From: an uncultured Clostridium sp.
GTDB taxonomy: Bacteria > Bacillota_I > Bacilli_A > RF39 > UBA660
Assembly: GCA_902493795.1 (NCBI GenBank)
Contig: CABUQZ010000019.1
Span: 1 to 33,811 of the forward strand
Reading direction: 5' to 3'
Length of the DNA: 33,811 nucleotides
Below are positions 24,249 to 32,946 of the stretch, in pieces. The translations under genes and the position numbers were made by a program. Numbering within the stretch: position 1 is the first letter of the stretch; every line of letters starts with the position of its first letter. The notes below the pieces were generated by a model, which was given only the letters and a program-made list of their open reading frames with translations, was not told the DNA's origin and ran no database searches.

Positions 24249-25289
24249 CTACTTTCTTAGATTTAATTTTTTATCATCTAAACCTTGTTTTAAATATTTA
24301 TTTCTTACTTCAGAGTATGCCTTAGGTAAGAAAGGAATTTTTCTTTTTTTCATATATTCAATTATATTAATTTTGTCTTCATCTGTTAAAGTATAACCAT
24401 CTATTATATAATTTGTACTCATTATATTATTTTCAGTTATCATTGGTTGTAAGTTAACAAAATGAAGTTTATTGATAGTTGCATAATTTAAAACTGTTTC
24501 TGCATTTTCTCTATCAATAAAATATAATAACTCTCTATATCTTGTACTTAACTGAGCATTTACTTTGACATTAAAATCTTTTAAAACTTCTTTTGATGTT
24601 AAATCATCATAGAATGGTAAATTGGCATAGTACTCTACTGGATCAAAAGCTGTGTTGTCACTTAATTTTCCGTTTTTTGATCCTTCAATTAAGTTATTTA
24701 CTTTTCTTATTACATCTTGTTTTCTTAGCTCAATATTAGAATTTACTTTTTCTAAATATTTAGCATATAAATCCTCATTTAGTGTTTTAACTATCTCTAC
24801 AAATCTTTCAAATTGTGTTTTGTTTAATCCATTAATTTCTAGAAAATCACTTATATAAGGAGAGTCTTCATAATTAATAAAATCCTCTACAAAACCACAA
24901 GCATAAACATAGTCATCAAAATAACCTTTTTCTTCAAGTTTTATAAGAGATGTTGCTTCTTTAATTAATCCTTTTTCTTCACAAGCTTGATAATACTCTT
25001 TAATTGCATTGATTTTTCTAACAAAATAACCTACAACTTTATCATCACTATATCTTTCAAGATCACTGAACTGACAAATGAAATCTTGCGAATTTTTATA
25101 TAGTTCGTGCATTTTTGCAATTTTTCTAACATCTAGTTCATCACTTTCGTAGATTTCTATCATTTTCTCTAGTCTTTTTGCTCTATCGTAGTATTTTTTT
25201 TCTTTTTCAATTCTATCTAGTTTTCCACTAAAATATTCTAAAAGATGTTTTATTTTAGCGCTATCTTCTTCACCATTTTTAAACTCCAT
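24249..25289 (-). CDS. Unrecognised helical protein in the HelD operon
   Basis: The protein has 346 aa, is soluble, strongly helical and rich in Lys, Glu and Tyr. No signal peptide, membrane helix or known motif is seen. Its start codon lies one base past the helicase stop codon (25291), so translation is probably coupled. The ribosome site GAGAGGG is inside the helicase gene. The tight link suggests a partner of the helicase, but this is inference only. It ends in TAG. Confidence 0.75.
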   Translation of the reverse strand: MEFKNGEEDSAKIKHLLEYFSGKLDRIEKEKKYYDRAKRLEKMIEIYESDELDVRKIAKMHELYKNSQDFICQFSDLERYSDDKVVGYFVRKINAIKEYYQACEEKGLIKEATSLIKLEEKGYFDDYVYACGFVEDFINYEDSPYISDFLEINGLNKTQFERFVEIVKTLNEDLYAKYLEKVNSNIELRKQDVIRKVNNLIEGSKNGKLSDNTAFDPVEYYANLPFYDDLTSKEVLKDFNVKVNAQLSTRYRELLYFIDRENAETVLNYATINKLHFVNLQPMITENNIMSTNYIIDGYTLTDEDKINIIEYMKKRKIPFLPKAYSEVRNKYLKQGLDDKKLNLRK

Positions 25290-25290
25290 A

Positions 25291-27354
25291 TTACCCTCTC
25301 ACTTTCTTTAATACTTTAGGTTCATTATAAATTGTTAGATTGTGTTGAGCTCTTGTACATGCTACATAGTATAAATATTTATCTTCTTCTTGATATGGAT
25401 TTTCTTTATCATTATAACTTATAACAGCATCAAATTCTAATCCTTTTGCTATATAAGATGGAGAGACAAAGGTAGAACCATTTAGTTCTTTATTATCACA
25501 TATTACTTCTATATCCACTAAATCTTTTAAACCTTCATAAATTGCTTTTGCTTCTTTAGAACTTTTTGTAACAATACAAATTCTATTTAAACCTTGTTCT
25601 TTTAATTTTAAAACATCACTTAACAATTCTTTAAATAGTTCTTCATAAGACACCTCTTTAAATTTTACAGGAACATCCATACCAGTTCTTACAGGAACTA
25701 TTTTATCATTATTTACAATATCACTTGAGTAATCAATTATTTCTTTAGTAGATCTATATGATTTATTAAGCTCTAAATACTTTGTGTCCACTCCTAATAA
25801 TCTTTTCATCTCTTCTAATGAATCATATTTAAAGAATGGATTAATAGTTTGATTTACATCACCTAAAGCTGTAATTGTTGCTCCTCTAAACATTTTTCCA
25901 ATCATTTCCATTTGTAATGGTGCATAATCTTGACATTCATCAATTACTAAATGGTGAATGATATCATTATCTGGGTATCCTTTCATTTCAAAATTTAAGT
26001 AAAGCATTCCTAATAAATCAGGATATCCTAGTAATTTAGCATTTAGTTTTTTACCTTTTTTACCATAAGCTTCAATAAATTCTTCTGATTCTACAAATTT
26101 ATTATACAAAATTCTTGGATCAATTGCAGGTTTTACTAGGTCTTTAGCTATTTTAGATCTTAAAGCAGATCTGTTTATACTTACATATTTTTTTATTATT
26201 GTTGCTACATAATCGGCAATACCATCAATTTTTTCTTGTAAGCTTTCGTTTCTTGAGCCTCTTAAATCTACTAATTGATTCATGTATTCTTTTGGAATAG
26301 TCTCATTTCTATAGGAAAAATCATCATTAAATCTATAAGAGTCAGTTATTCTTTTTATAAATTTATCTAAGGCATCTTTATATTCTTTTGAAAAGCAGAA
26401 TCTATAATAATTATTTTCCTCTTCTGTATTAATTCCGTCATAGTATTTTGATATAAATTCTGTATAACTTTCTAATCTATCAAATTTATTTACAAAGGCA
26501 TTAGCAAAATCAGAGAATGTTGTTTCCATAACATTGTTTTCTCCTAGTTCTGGTAATACATTTGATATATAATTAGAAAAAGTATCAGATGGAGAAAAAA
26601 TAAGCATATTTTCTGAAGTTGATTTGTTGTCGTTATAAAGTAAGAAAGCTAAACGGTGAAGTGCTACACTTGTTTTTCCACTTCCAGCACATCCTTGAAC
26701 TAGTATTTTTCTATCTTTTAAGTTTCTTATTACATCATTTTGTTCTTCTTGAATAGTTGAAACTATATTAGACATCTTATCTTTAGATCCTCTACTTAAA
26801 ACTTCTTGTAATTCATCATCATCTAAGTGAATATTACTCTCTATAATTCTTTTTATTTTTCCATCTTGTACTTTTATTTGTTTTCTTTCTTTAAGATTAC
26901 AATTTATTACACCTCTTGGAGCTTTAAAAGAAGTATCACCCATTTTAGAGTTATAAAAGACAGAGGCAATTGGACTTCTCCAGTCATTTATAACTACATC
27001 ATTATCGTTCAATATTGATGTTAATCCAATATAGAAATCATCAGTATCGCCTTCGGAAAACTTAATTTTTATTTTTCCAAAAAATGGTCTTTCTAATGCT
27101 TTTCTTAATTGTCTTAACTTTTGTAAACCTAGATTAGTTACATTTACTTGGGTATTTATTTCTCCAGCAAAATTAGCACGTTCTACAAAATCCATTTCAC
27201 TTCTTGTTTCCCAGTTGTATTTAGTAAGACTTTGAACATAATCTAATTCGTTTTCACAATTTTTTCCTTCTTCGTCAATTAATGATTTAATAATTTTAGA
27301 AGATTCATCTAAATATTTTTGTTCTTCTTCTGCGTTTTTATTCTCTAAATCCAT
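25291..27354 (-). CDS. HelD-like SF1 helicase / RNA polymerase recycling ATPase
   Basis: The protein has 687 aa. A coiled-coil N-terminus (about 1-60) and the HelD-typical segments FYIGLTSI and NDWRSPIASVFY (about 108-134) are followed by Walker A GCAGSGKT (221-228). Then come the long insert, DECQDY as motif II, GDVNQTI as motif III, NKSYRS, and YYVACTRAQHNL as the last motif. HelD binds RNA polymerase and releases it from stalled or leftover DNA complexes in Gram-positive bacteria. The length is a little below B. subtilis HelD (about 770). The ATG at 27354 follows AAGGGGGA; 14 extra codons upstream would overlap the transcription start. It heads a three-gene unit behind a perfect consensus promoter. 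Confidence 0.9.
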   Translation of the reverse strand: MDLENKNAEEEQKYLDESSKIIKSLIDEEGKNCENELDYVQSLTKYNWETRSEMDFVERANFAGEINTQVNVTNLGLQKLRQLRKALERPFFGKIKIKFSEGDTDDFYIGLTSILNDNDVVINDWRSPIASVFYNSKMGDTSFKAPRGVINCNLKERKQIKVQDGKIKRIIESNIHLDDDELQEVLSRGSKDKMSNIVSTIQEEQNDVIRNLKDRKILVQGCAGSGKTSVALHRLAFLLYNDNKSTSENMLIFSPSDTFSNYISNVLPELGENNVMETTFSDFANAFVNKFDRLESYTEFISKYYDGINTEEENNYYRFCFSKEYKDALDKFIKRITDSYRFNDDFSYRNETIPKEYMNQLVDLRGSRNESLQEKIDGIADYVATIIKKYVSINRSALRSKIAKDLVKPAIDPRILYNKFVESEEFIEAYGKKGKKLNAKLLGYPDLLGMLYLNFEMKGYPDNDIIHHLVIDECQDYAPLQMEMIGKMFRGATITALGDVNQTINPFFKYDSLEEMKRLLGVDTKYLELNKSYRSTKEIIDYSSDIVNNDKIVPVRTGMDVPVKFKEVSYEELFKELLSDVLKLKEQGLNRICIVTKSSKEAKAIYEGLKDLVDIEVICDNKELNGSTFVSPSYIAKGLEFDAVISYNDKENPYQEEDKYLYYVACTRAQHNLTIYNEPKVLKKVRG

Positions 27355-27384
27355 AATCTTTTCCCCCTTTTTCATAAGATGTGT

Positions 27385-27413
27385 ATTATAAGCCAAAAAC
27401 TTAATTTTGTCAA
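27385..27413 (-). promoter_or_regulatory. Perfect consensus promoter of the HelD operon
   Basis: On the minus strand TTGACA (27408-27413), an exact 17-nt spacer and TATAAT (27385-27390) are seen. The predicted transcription start is near 27378, about 24 nt before the ATG. Confidence 0.9.
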
Positions 27414-27463
27414 TGTTTATAAGCTTTTTTATAGTTTTTAAGCATATATTTATCTTATCAAAT

Positions 27464-27508
27464 AAAAAGCGTTACTAACATTATAGTTAATTATAGTAAC
27501 GTTTTTTT
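27464..27508. terminator. Terminator of the SipW-sortase operon
   Basis: The arms around AGCGTTACTA and TAGTAACGTT are flanked by A5 and T7. The hairpin works on both strands, and it closes the operon whose last gene is the sortase (stop at 27523). Confidence 0.82.
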
Positions 27509-27522
27509 AATATCTTACTACT

Positions 27523-28161
27523 TTAGTATTCTATTTTTTCTTCTAAATATAAAACAATAACAATATGTTTATTTTTATTTTTTCTACATGTAATTAAAGT
27601 TAAGGCATTTTTATCTTTATCTCTTTCTATTTCTACATCTCCATCTTTTTCTACGTCATATATTTTATCAACTACATATGTATATTTTATACCTCGGTAG
27701 TAAATATAGGCTTTATCTTTAACATTCATCTTATGTAACTGGTTAAAGTACGAAATACTACTATCTCCATTGTGAGCTGCTAAGATAACATTCCCATTTT
27801 CTTCATTAGGAAATGAACTTTCCTTTAAAATAGCAACATTTTTTTCAATAGTATTTAATTTTGAATTTTTAGGATATATTCCTTTTTTTAAATCTACTTT
27901 AGGAATTTCTAGTATCATTATATACTCTTCTAGTTTTTCATTATTTTCTTTAGAGATTATTTCATCTTTATTTGGTTCTTGTTGTTTATCGTCATTTTCT
28001 TTTTTATTAGATGTAGTGGTAAGATATTCATCAATTTTTGTATTTTCAATTTCTTTTTTATTTCTATCAATAAAAATAGGAATAATTCCAATAATTACTC
28101 CTATTATTACAACTATTATTCCAAATATAAGAGTTTTATTTTTCTTTTTTACCTGTTGCAT
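27523..28161 (-). CDS. Sortase
   Basis: The protein has 212 aa. An N-terminal membrane helix (about 10-31) and an Asn/Glu/Lys-rich stalk (about 33-78) precede a sortase beta-barrel (about 79-210). Catalytic H130 lies in AAHNGD and C192 in LTLITC, both in the right order and spacing. The third catalytic residue, an Arg, is not where expected: the segment after C192 reads R-K-N-K-N-K-H-I-V-I-V, with His199 aligned to the usual Arg. Sortases cut a sorting motif and join the protein to the cell wall or to pilin lysines. The class cannot be assigned safely; the shape is closest to SrtB/SrtD-like. It overlaps the VPNTM gene by 26 nt, so translation is coupled. Confidence 0.87.
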   Translation of the reverse strand: MQQVKKKNKTLIFGIIVVIIGVIIGIIPIFIDRNKKEIENTKIDEYLTTTSNKKENDDKQQEPNKDEIISKENNEKLEEYIMILEIPKVDLKKGIYPKNSKLNTIEKNVAILKESSFPNEENGNVILAAHNGDSSISYFNQLHKMNVKDKAYIYYRGIKYTYVVDKIYDVEKDGDVEIERDKDKNALTLITCRKNKNKHIVIVLYLEEKIEY

Positions 28162-28780
28162 ATTTTATTATACAAAGTCCTATTACAATTATTAAAATTG
28201 AAAATACAGGGATATAAGGGAAACTATTTTTCATTGTATTTGGAACATCTACTATTTCTGTTGGTTTACTATTTTCATATTGTCCATAAAATGACCAATC
28301 GATATATGAATATTCAGTATTTTCAGTATTACTATAATCTTCAGATAAAGTTGTTTCAACTACCATTTCACTTCTTTTTGATGGTAAGTATTCTCCTAAA
28401 GGAATAACATTTTGAAGATTTGTACCACTGGCATCATAATCTAGTCCAGTTGCCATTCCTTCATACATTACGTTTCCATCAATTGTTACTTTCATTCTTA
28501 TGTTTTCTAGAAGTTCATCAGCTAGTTCACTTTGATCTCTAGGTAAAACTTGAAAAAATAACTTATATTTTGTCTTTGTTCCGTTTTCAATTATTAATGT
28601 ATCTGTATATGTTTCTCCTGGAACCATATCTATATGTTTCATAAATACATTTTCATCTATAAGACTGCTTTCGTAGTAAAGTCTGTCATTTTCTTCTGTA
28701 AAATAAAGTCTATTTTCCCTTGCATACACTAAGGGAACAGAAATTACTAATAAGGCAATTATTAATAATGTTTTTTTCAT
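28136..28780 (-). CDS. Membrane-tethered surface protein with putative VPNTM sorting signal
   Basis: The protein has 214 aa. A signal peptide (about 1-20, ending VYA) precedes an immunoglobulin-like beta domain (about 25-170) with GETYTDTLIIEN and YIDWSFYGQYE segments similar to TasA/WxL-type matrix proteins. The C-terminus has sorting-signal architecture: V179-P-N-T-M183, a short spacer, a hydrophobic helix (about 189-206) and the basic tail KYATGKKEK. A standard signal is LPxTG, so this is a variant. The sortase that would cut it is encoded next and overlaps by 26 nt. A role as wall anchor or base subunit of a fibre is inference. It starts 19 nt past the previous gene. Confidence 0.8.
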   Translation of the reverse strand: MKKTLLIIALLVISVPLVYARENRLYFTEENDRLYYESSLIDENVFMKHIDMVPGETYTDTLIIENGTKTKYKLFFQVLPRDQSELADELLENIRMKVTIDGNVMYEGMATGLDYDASGTNLQNVIPLGEYLPSKRSEMVVETTLSEDYSNTENTEYSYIDWSFYGQYENSKPTEIVDVPNTMKNSFPYIPVFSILIIVIGLCIIKYATGKKEK

Positions 28781-28799
28781 AGTAAACCTCCTTTAAATT

Positions 28800-29450
28800 T
28801 TATACTGGATGTGTGTGTTCATTATCAAATGTAATATTTACAGATGTATTCCATACGTTTTTATATTGATCAAATTGAGCTGTTTCTACTTTAACAGTTA
28901 AAGTATAAGTTGCACCAGCATAACCAGATAATGTTGAAGTACATGTCTTTTTTGTTCCATCTTCGCTAGTAGTACAATTTGTTATAGGTTCAAATTCAAT
29001 ATTTTGGTTAAACCATATTAATATAACTAAGTCTTCAATTAGGCTATCATTTGGTTTTAATTTTGCATCGTAATAATAATGCTCTCCACTACTTTCATTG
29101 TATTTTTGCCAATGAAGATTATCTAGGTTAACTTCTACTACTCTATTTTCATCAACTGTTAGGGGTAGTTCTGTTCCATCTGCAGCAGTCCATTTTTCTT
29201 CTAATGTTATTCTAACAGCTACATCTACATCACCTTTATTTGTAACTTTTATTATTTTATCTGTAACAGTTCCTGGTGTCCAGTTACTAGGACTTGTGAA
29301 GGTTTCTTCTACTTCAGTTTTATATGCTCCGGTTTTAAATGTATTTTCAAATATATTTTCAGTAGAAAAGTATGCAAACGTTACACCAACAACACCTAAA
29401 ACAGCAACTAATAATAATGCAATCAATGGTTTTTTATTTTTCTTCTTCAT
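28800..29450 (-). CDS. TasA/BsaA-like protein with SipW-type signal peptide (2)
   Basis: The protein has 216 aa. The N-terminus has the form seen in SipW substrates: basic residues, a hydrophobic run, then GVTFAYFSTEN and NTFKTGAY (positions 22-43). The mature part is beta-rich, with a DKIIKVTNKGDVDVAVRI segment typical of TasA, CalY and BsaA matrix proteins. One Cys pair (in NCTTSEDGTKKTC) may form a disulfide. The ATG at 29450 follows AAAGGAGTG; the frame extends 11 codons further without support. The start lies inside the end of the sipW gene (17-nt overlap). It is probably a self-assembling fibre or matrix subunit cut by the neighbouring SipW. Confidence 0.85.
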   Translation of the reverse strand: MKKKNKKPLIALLLVAVLGVVGVTFAYFSTENIFENTFKTGAYKTEVEETFTSPSNWTPGTVTDKIIKVTNKGDVDVAVRITLEEKWTAADGTELPLTVDENRVVEVNLDNLHWQKYNESSGEHYYYDAKLKPNDSLIEDLVILIWFNQNIEFEPITNCTTSEDGTKKTCTSTLSGYAGATYTLTVKVETAQFDQYKNVWNTSVNITFDNEHTHPV

Positions 29451-29952
29451 TACTTTCACTCCTTTCTTTCTTATTTTTATCAAAAAGTTCAGTATTACTA
29501 AATATGAACTCAGATACTAAAATTACAACGGCAATTATTACTGAAAGTGTTAAATTTTCATTAATAAATTTCACGTAATGTCCTGCATAAGGAATACAGA
29601 TATTGGCATCTTTTCCTTTTACATCTTCAAAACGAACTTTATTTGGATCAGGTACGTTGTTTTTATCTCCTTTTGTTTCAATAATTCCATTTTCGATACT
29701 TACTATCCTATGAGATACAAAATTATTGTCTTTGGTATTAAACGTAATGATATCTCCAACTTTAAGCTCTTCTAAATCAACCTTTTTATAATATATAATG
29801 CTTCCTACTTTAAAAGTTGGCTCCATAGATCCAGTTAATACTACTAGGGGATTATATTTAAATAAAATTGGTATACATACTACTGCATATATTCCTATTA
29901 AAAAATACGATATAATTGCTAAAACGTGTATTATCTTTTTTACTATTACCAT
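29434..29952 (-). CDS. sipW: SipW-type (ER-type) signal peptidase I
   Basis: The protein has 172 aa. An N-terminal membrane helix (about 8-31), nucleophile S42 in TGSMEPT, and H81 in SHRIV (ER-type enzymes use His where ordinary bacterial signal peptidases use Lys) are present. D96/D102 lie in KGDKN and PDP, and a second membrane helix is at about 133-153. In Bacillus and Clostridium, SipW cuts the signal peptides of TasA/TapA or BsaA. Here it lies between two genes with exactly that type of signal peptide, overlapping the upstream one by 7 nt and the downstream one by 17 nt. The Lys/Glu-rich C-terminal tail is cytoplasmic. Confidence 0.93.
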   Translation of the reverse strand: MVIVKKIIHVLAIISYFLIGIYAVVCIPILFKYNPLVVLTGSMEPTFKVGSIIYYKKVDLEELKVGDIITFNTKDNNFVSHRIVSIENGIIETKGDKNNVPDPNKVRFEDVKGKDANICIPYAGHYVKFINENLTLSVIIAVVILVSEFIFSNTELFDKNKKERSESNEEEK

Positions 29953-30539
29953 GTTACTTCATTTCCAGAAATATTAACTACTTTTCCCCAAATAGACTCT
30001 ATTGCTTCTTCATTTGCTTGTATTGATTCAACGTTAAAATCTAACTCGTAAGTATTGTTTTTGTATTTATCGTAATCTAGTGAATTTCTAATTAGTTCTT
30101 CATTTAACTCTATACTATCAAGTATTTTTACTTTTTCTTCAGCGTTTAATACTTTTTTATAATAATACCAACCATCATCACCTTTAACAAAGTCATTAAC
30201 AAAATTATTTGTCCAATTTTTTGTTACTACATCTTGTCTATTTAATTTATTATTTAAGGATACATTGCTACCATCTACATTATTAATCCATAATTCGTTA
30301 TAACTAACTCTAAGAACTACTGGAGTGTTTGTAGCTTCTTTATTAACAATAGATACCTCTTTTGTCCCCCATGTACCATTAAATACTTCTTCAATAGCCA
30401 CACTATAAGTCATTGCTTTAAATTTATTTGGAATTATTACTTCATTGTAGTAGTAGGCAAAGGTGCTTCCTACTGCTACTGTTAAAAGTAAAAGTAATAT
30501 AAAGATTAATGGTTTTTTCTTTATTTTATTATTATTCAT
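29946..30539 (-). CDS. TasA/BsaA-like protein with SipW-type signal peptide (1)
   Basis: The protein has 197 aa. Its basic and hydrophobic start leads to GSTFAYYYNE (24-33), the SipW-substrate pattern. The mature part is beta-rich, with VSIVNKEATNTPVVLRVSY resembling the NxG/VRVxY strand of TasA-family proteins, and no C-terminal anchor. It is a plausible second subunit or nucleator of the fibre made by the operon. It overlaps the large repeat protein's stop by 8 nt (ATGAATAA) and sipW by 7 nt, so the three are translated as a coupled set. Confidence 0.83.
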   Translation of the reverse strand: MNNNKIKKKPLIFILLLLLTVAVGSTFAYYYNEVIIPNKFKAMTYSVAIEEVFNGTWGTKEVSIVNKEATNTPVVLRVSYNELWINNVDGSNVSLNNKLNRQDVVTKNWTNNFVNDFVKGDDGWYYYKKVLNAEEKVKILDSIELNEELIRNSLDYDKYKNNTYELDFNVESIQANEEAIESIWGKVVNISGNEVTW

Positions 30540-32622
30540 TTTCTACTCCTTGAACAACTTTGTTAACTATTCTTCCTGTTGAATGCATGAACCCTTTTTT
30601 CTTAAATTCGTTTTTGTAAGTGATTTCGTAATTTCTACCTTGTTCAACATAGAAGCTTTGGAAATCTGATGTTACAGCACCTTCTACTTTATTAATTACA
30701 TATTCCTGTGGAACAACTTCTTTTACTCTATAGTACATGTTTGGATCAACATAAATTGTTTCACATTGATTATTTTCTAGTGTTATCCATGTATCAAAAA
30801 GTCCATCTTCTTTTTCATCTACTACGTGGAACTGGAATGTATTTTCTACTACTGGACCAGTTAATTTTTTACATACTTTTAACTTAGATTGGATTTTAAA
30901 GCTTGTTGTTGCTTTATATACTTTATCATCAAGAACATATCCGTTATCTGCTAAGGCACCTTTTATTGAAACTGTATTTATTACTGTGTCTACGTCAGTT
31001 TCTAGAACTTTATATGTTGAATAAAGAACTACTGATTGATTTGCTTGAATTTCTGAAATATTAGCAATATGTGATGATAAAACTTCATATCCTGTTCCTG
31101 CTATAAACTCTGAATTATCAGTTTCTTCTTTAACTATTACATTTTTAATTGGGAATGCTGCTTTATTTTTAACTGTTATTTTAAACTTAACGATATCTCC
31201 AACTCTATAATATTCTTTATTATGATAACTATCTGGAATAGGCATAACTTCTTTTGTAATTTCTACTTCAAATTTTCCTTTTTCTTCTTTCCATTCTCCA
31301 TAGACAACTACATCTTCTTCTGGCATTACAAAAGTGTTTTCTTTATACCATCCTAAGAATTTGTATCCAGTAGGTTCTCCTGTTACATTTTCAAGAGTTA
31401 CTGTTTCTCCTGGTTTAAATTCTTTAGCTGTTGGAAGATAATTTGTATGGTTTGGTGGTAATACTGTCTCATAAAATTCATAAGATACTTTATATGTTAC
31501 TTCTTCAAATTTTCCTACTAAAGTAACGTTACTATTTGGCATACTGAAGTCATTATTACTAGATATTTCAACATCAGTAGTTTCCCATCCTAAGAATCTA
31601 TATCCGTTAAATACATCTCCAGCTTTTAATGAATCAACGTCGACAATACTTCCTTCGTAGTATTCTTTTTCAAGAGGTAAAACATATCCATCTGGTGTTA
31701 CCCCAGTTAATGAATAAGTAACCTTTTTCGTTTCATTTCTTGTAAATGATCCTTTTAGTACAACATTACTATTTGGCATATTAAATGAACCATTTGCTGG
31801 TGTTACATTTGTTGATTGCCAACCGCTAAATGTATACCCTTCTAATTTAACATCTGGTGCAACTCCTACTTTGGTACCTGCTACATAACTCATTTCTTCT
31901 GGAAGTGTTGGTGCTCCTGTTGGAACATCTCCTGTATATTCATATGTTACTTTATATGGCGTTATTGTTTCACTTCCCATAAATGTGTGAACAGTATTTG
32001 AATTAACTGTTAATCCTTGTTCTCTTGCTGTTGCATAGTTATAAAAATCTCTTCTTAATTCTTTTTCAGGCGTTGCTGGGTCATCAATAGTTGGTGTTTG
32101 AGTTTTAATACCTACTGTTAAAACACATCCTGCTTGAAGATTTTTTATAGTAAATTTAACTGTTCTTGTTGTTTCGTTGTAATGAAGTCCATGATAGGTA
32201 TATTCAGTGTGTGATGCATTCCACATACCTTCAGTGTTACTTGCTTCTTTTGTATCATCAATTACTTTACCTGTACAAACGCTTCCATCACTTCTTTTTA
32301 CCGCTCCGATACTTCCATCTTCAGTTGTTACAAATCCTTTGAATGTAAGTCCTTCTGGAATTTTATCTTCAACGTATAAGTATCCACTATTTATTTCAGA
32401 CACTGTAGAATCACTTGATGCAACTCCATTTCTATCTACTCCATCATAAGATACATTTAAATAATAGGTTAATTCTGAATTTTCTTCTACTTCTACATCA
32501 TTTTCTAGTATTGCTGCAAAACTTTTACCAACAAAAAGCGTTAATAAAATGCAAATAACAGCTAATGTAATTAACAAATTTTTAGCATTATCTAATTTAT
32601 ACTTTGAAATTACGTTATTCAC
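30532..32622 (-). CDS. Large multi-domain surface protein with SHIRT/InlB-like repeats
   Basis: The protein has 696 aa from GTG 32622. I chose GTG because AGGAAG lies 9 nt upstream; the ATG at 32631 abuts that site and is unlikely. Numbering from the ATG: membrane helix or signal about 18-38; a first domain with Cys119/Cys169 to about 225; three tandem repeats (226-298, 302-377, 379-448), each with a GY-F-GW core and an MPNSNV-like end, as in SHIRT or InlB-B repeats; a DUF11-like domain (453-580); and a prealbumin-like domain (582-676) with Cys587/Cys623. The tail ends near MHSTGRIVNK with no C-terminal helix or LPxTG. It is the first gene of the operon. It is probably an adhesin or tip/scaffold protein of the fibre (inference). 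Confidence 0.82.
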   Translation of the reverse strand: MNNVISKYKLDNAKNLLITLAVICILLTLFVGKSFAAILENDVEVEENSELTYYLNVSYDGVDRNGVASSDSTVSEINSGYLYVEDKIPEGLTFKGFVTTEDGSIGAVKRSDGSVCTGKVIDDTKEASNTEGMWNASHTEYTYHGLHYNETTRTVKFTIKNLQAGCVLTVGIKTQTPTIDDPATPEKELRRDFYNYATAREQGLTVNSNTVHTFMGSETITPYKVTYEYTGDVPTGAPTLPEEMSYVAGTKVGVAPDVKLEGYTFSGWQSTNVTPANGSFNMPNSNVVLKGSFTRNETKKVTYSLTGVTPDGYVLPLEKEYYEGSIVDVDSLKAGDVFNGYRFLGWETTDVEISSNNDFSMPNSNVTLVGKFEEVTYKVSYEFYETVLPPNHTNYLPTAKEFKPGETVTLENVTGEPTGYKFLGWYKENTFVMPEEDVVVYGEWKEEKGKFEVEITKEVMPIPDSYHNKEYYRVGDIVKFKITVKNKAAFPIKNVIVKEETDNSEFIAGTGYEVLSSHIANISEIQANQSVVLYSTYKVLETDVDTVINTVSIKGALADNGYVLDDKVYKATTSFKIQSKLKVCKKLTGPVVENTFQFHVVDEKEDGLFDTWITLENNQCETIYVDPNMYYRVKEVVPQEYVINKVEGAVTSDFQSFYVEQGRNYEITYKNEFKKKGFMHSTGRIVNKVVQGVENE

Positions 32623-32849
32623 TACTACCATCTTCCTTTTTTACTATATTTATAAATAAATTTATATACTTTACAATTAACTTTTATATATAAACAAATA
32701 TACAAATTACTATCTATTGTCTTACTATATTAATCGTAACATTTTTAAATATATTTTTCAAGCATTAGAAGTGGTTATATGAAAATGGTTAAAATAATAT
32801 GTTTTTAAACTTATCTTCTTGTTATTTTTAAACTTAAATTATTCATTAT

Positions 32850-32873
32850 AAAAGGATGACTTTCGCCATCCTT
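32850..32873 (-). terminator. Probable terminator of the 127-aa gene
   Basis: AAGGATG (32852-32858) pairs with CATCCTT (32867-32873) around an 8-nt loop. On the minus strand the stem runs into TTTTATAA, a short T-run. It lies about 80 nt past the stop codon at 32952. Confidence 0.55.
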
Positions 32874-32906
32874 ACAAATTACTTGATTAACCTATTTTGT
32901 TATATG

Positions 32907-32946
32907 TTAATATTATTTAACAAAAATTGTTCTTTATTAATATTAA
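32907..32946. repeat. AT-only interrupted inverted repeat
   Basis: TTAATATTA (32907-32915) pairs with TAATATTAA (32938-32946), and an inner AACAA/TTGTT pair closes an AAA loop. It begins 5 nt past the stop codon of the 127-aa gene. It may protect the mRNA 3' end or simply reflect the AT-rich composition. Confidence 0.4.

Noticed and set aside
27862..27900. YPKN pilin-like lysine motif in the sortase protein
   Set aside because: The motif occurs inside the sortase barrel itself (GIYPKNSK), not in a pilin shaft; taken as chance.
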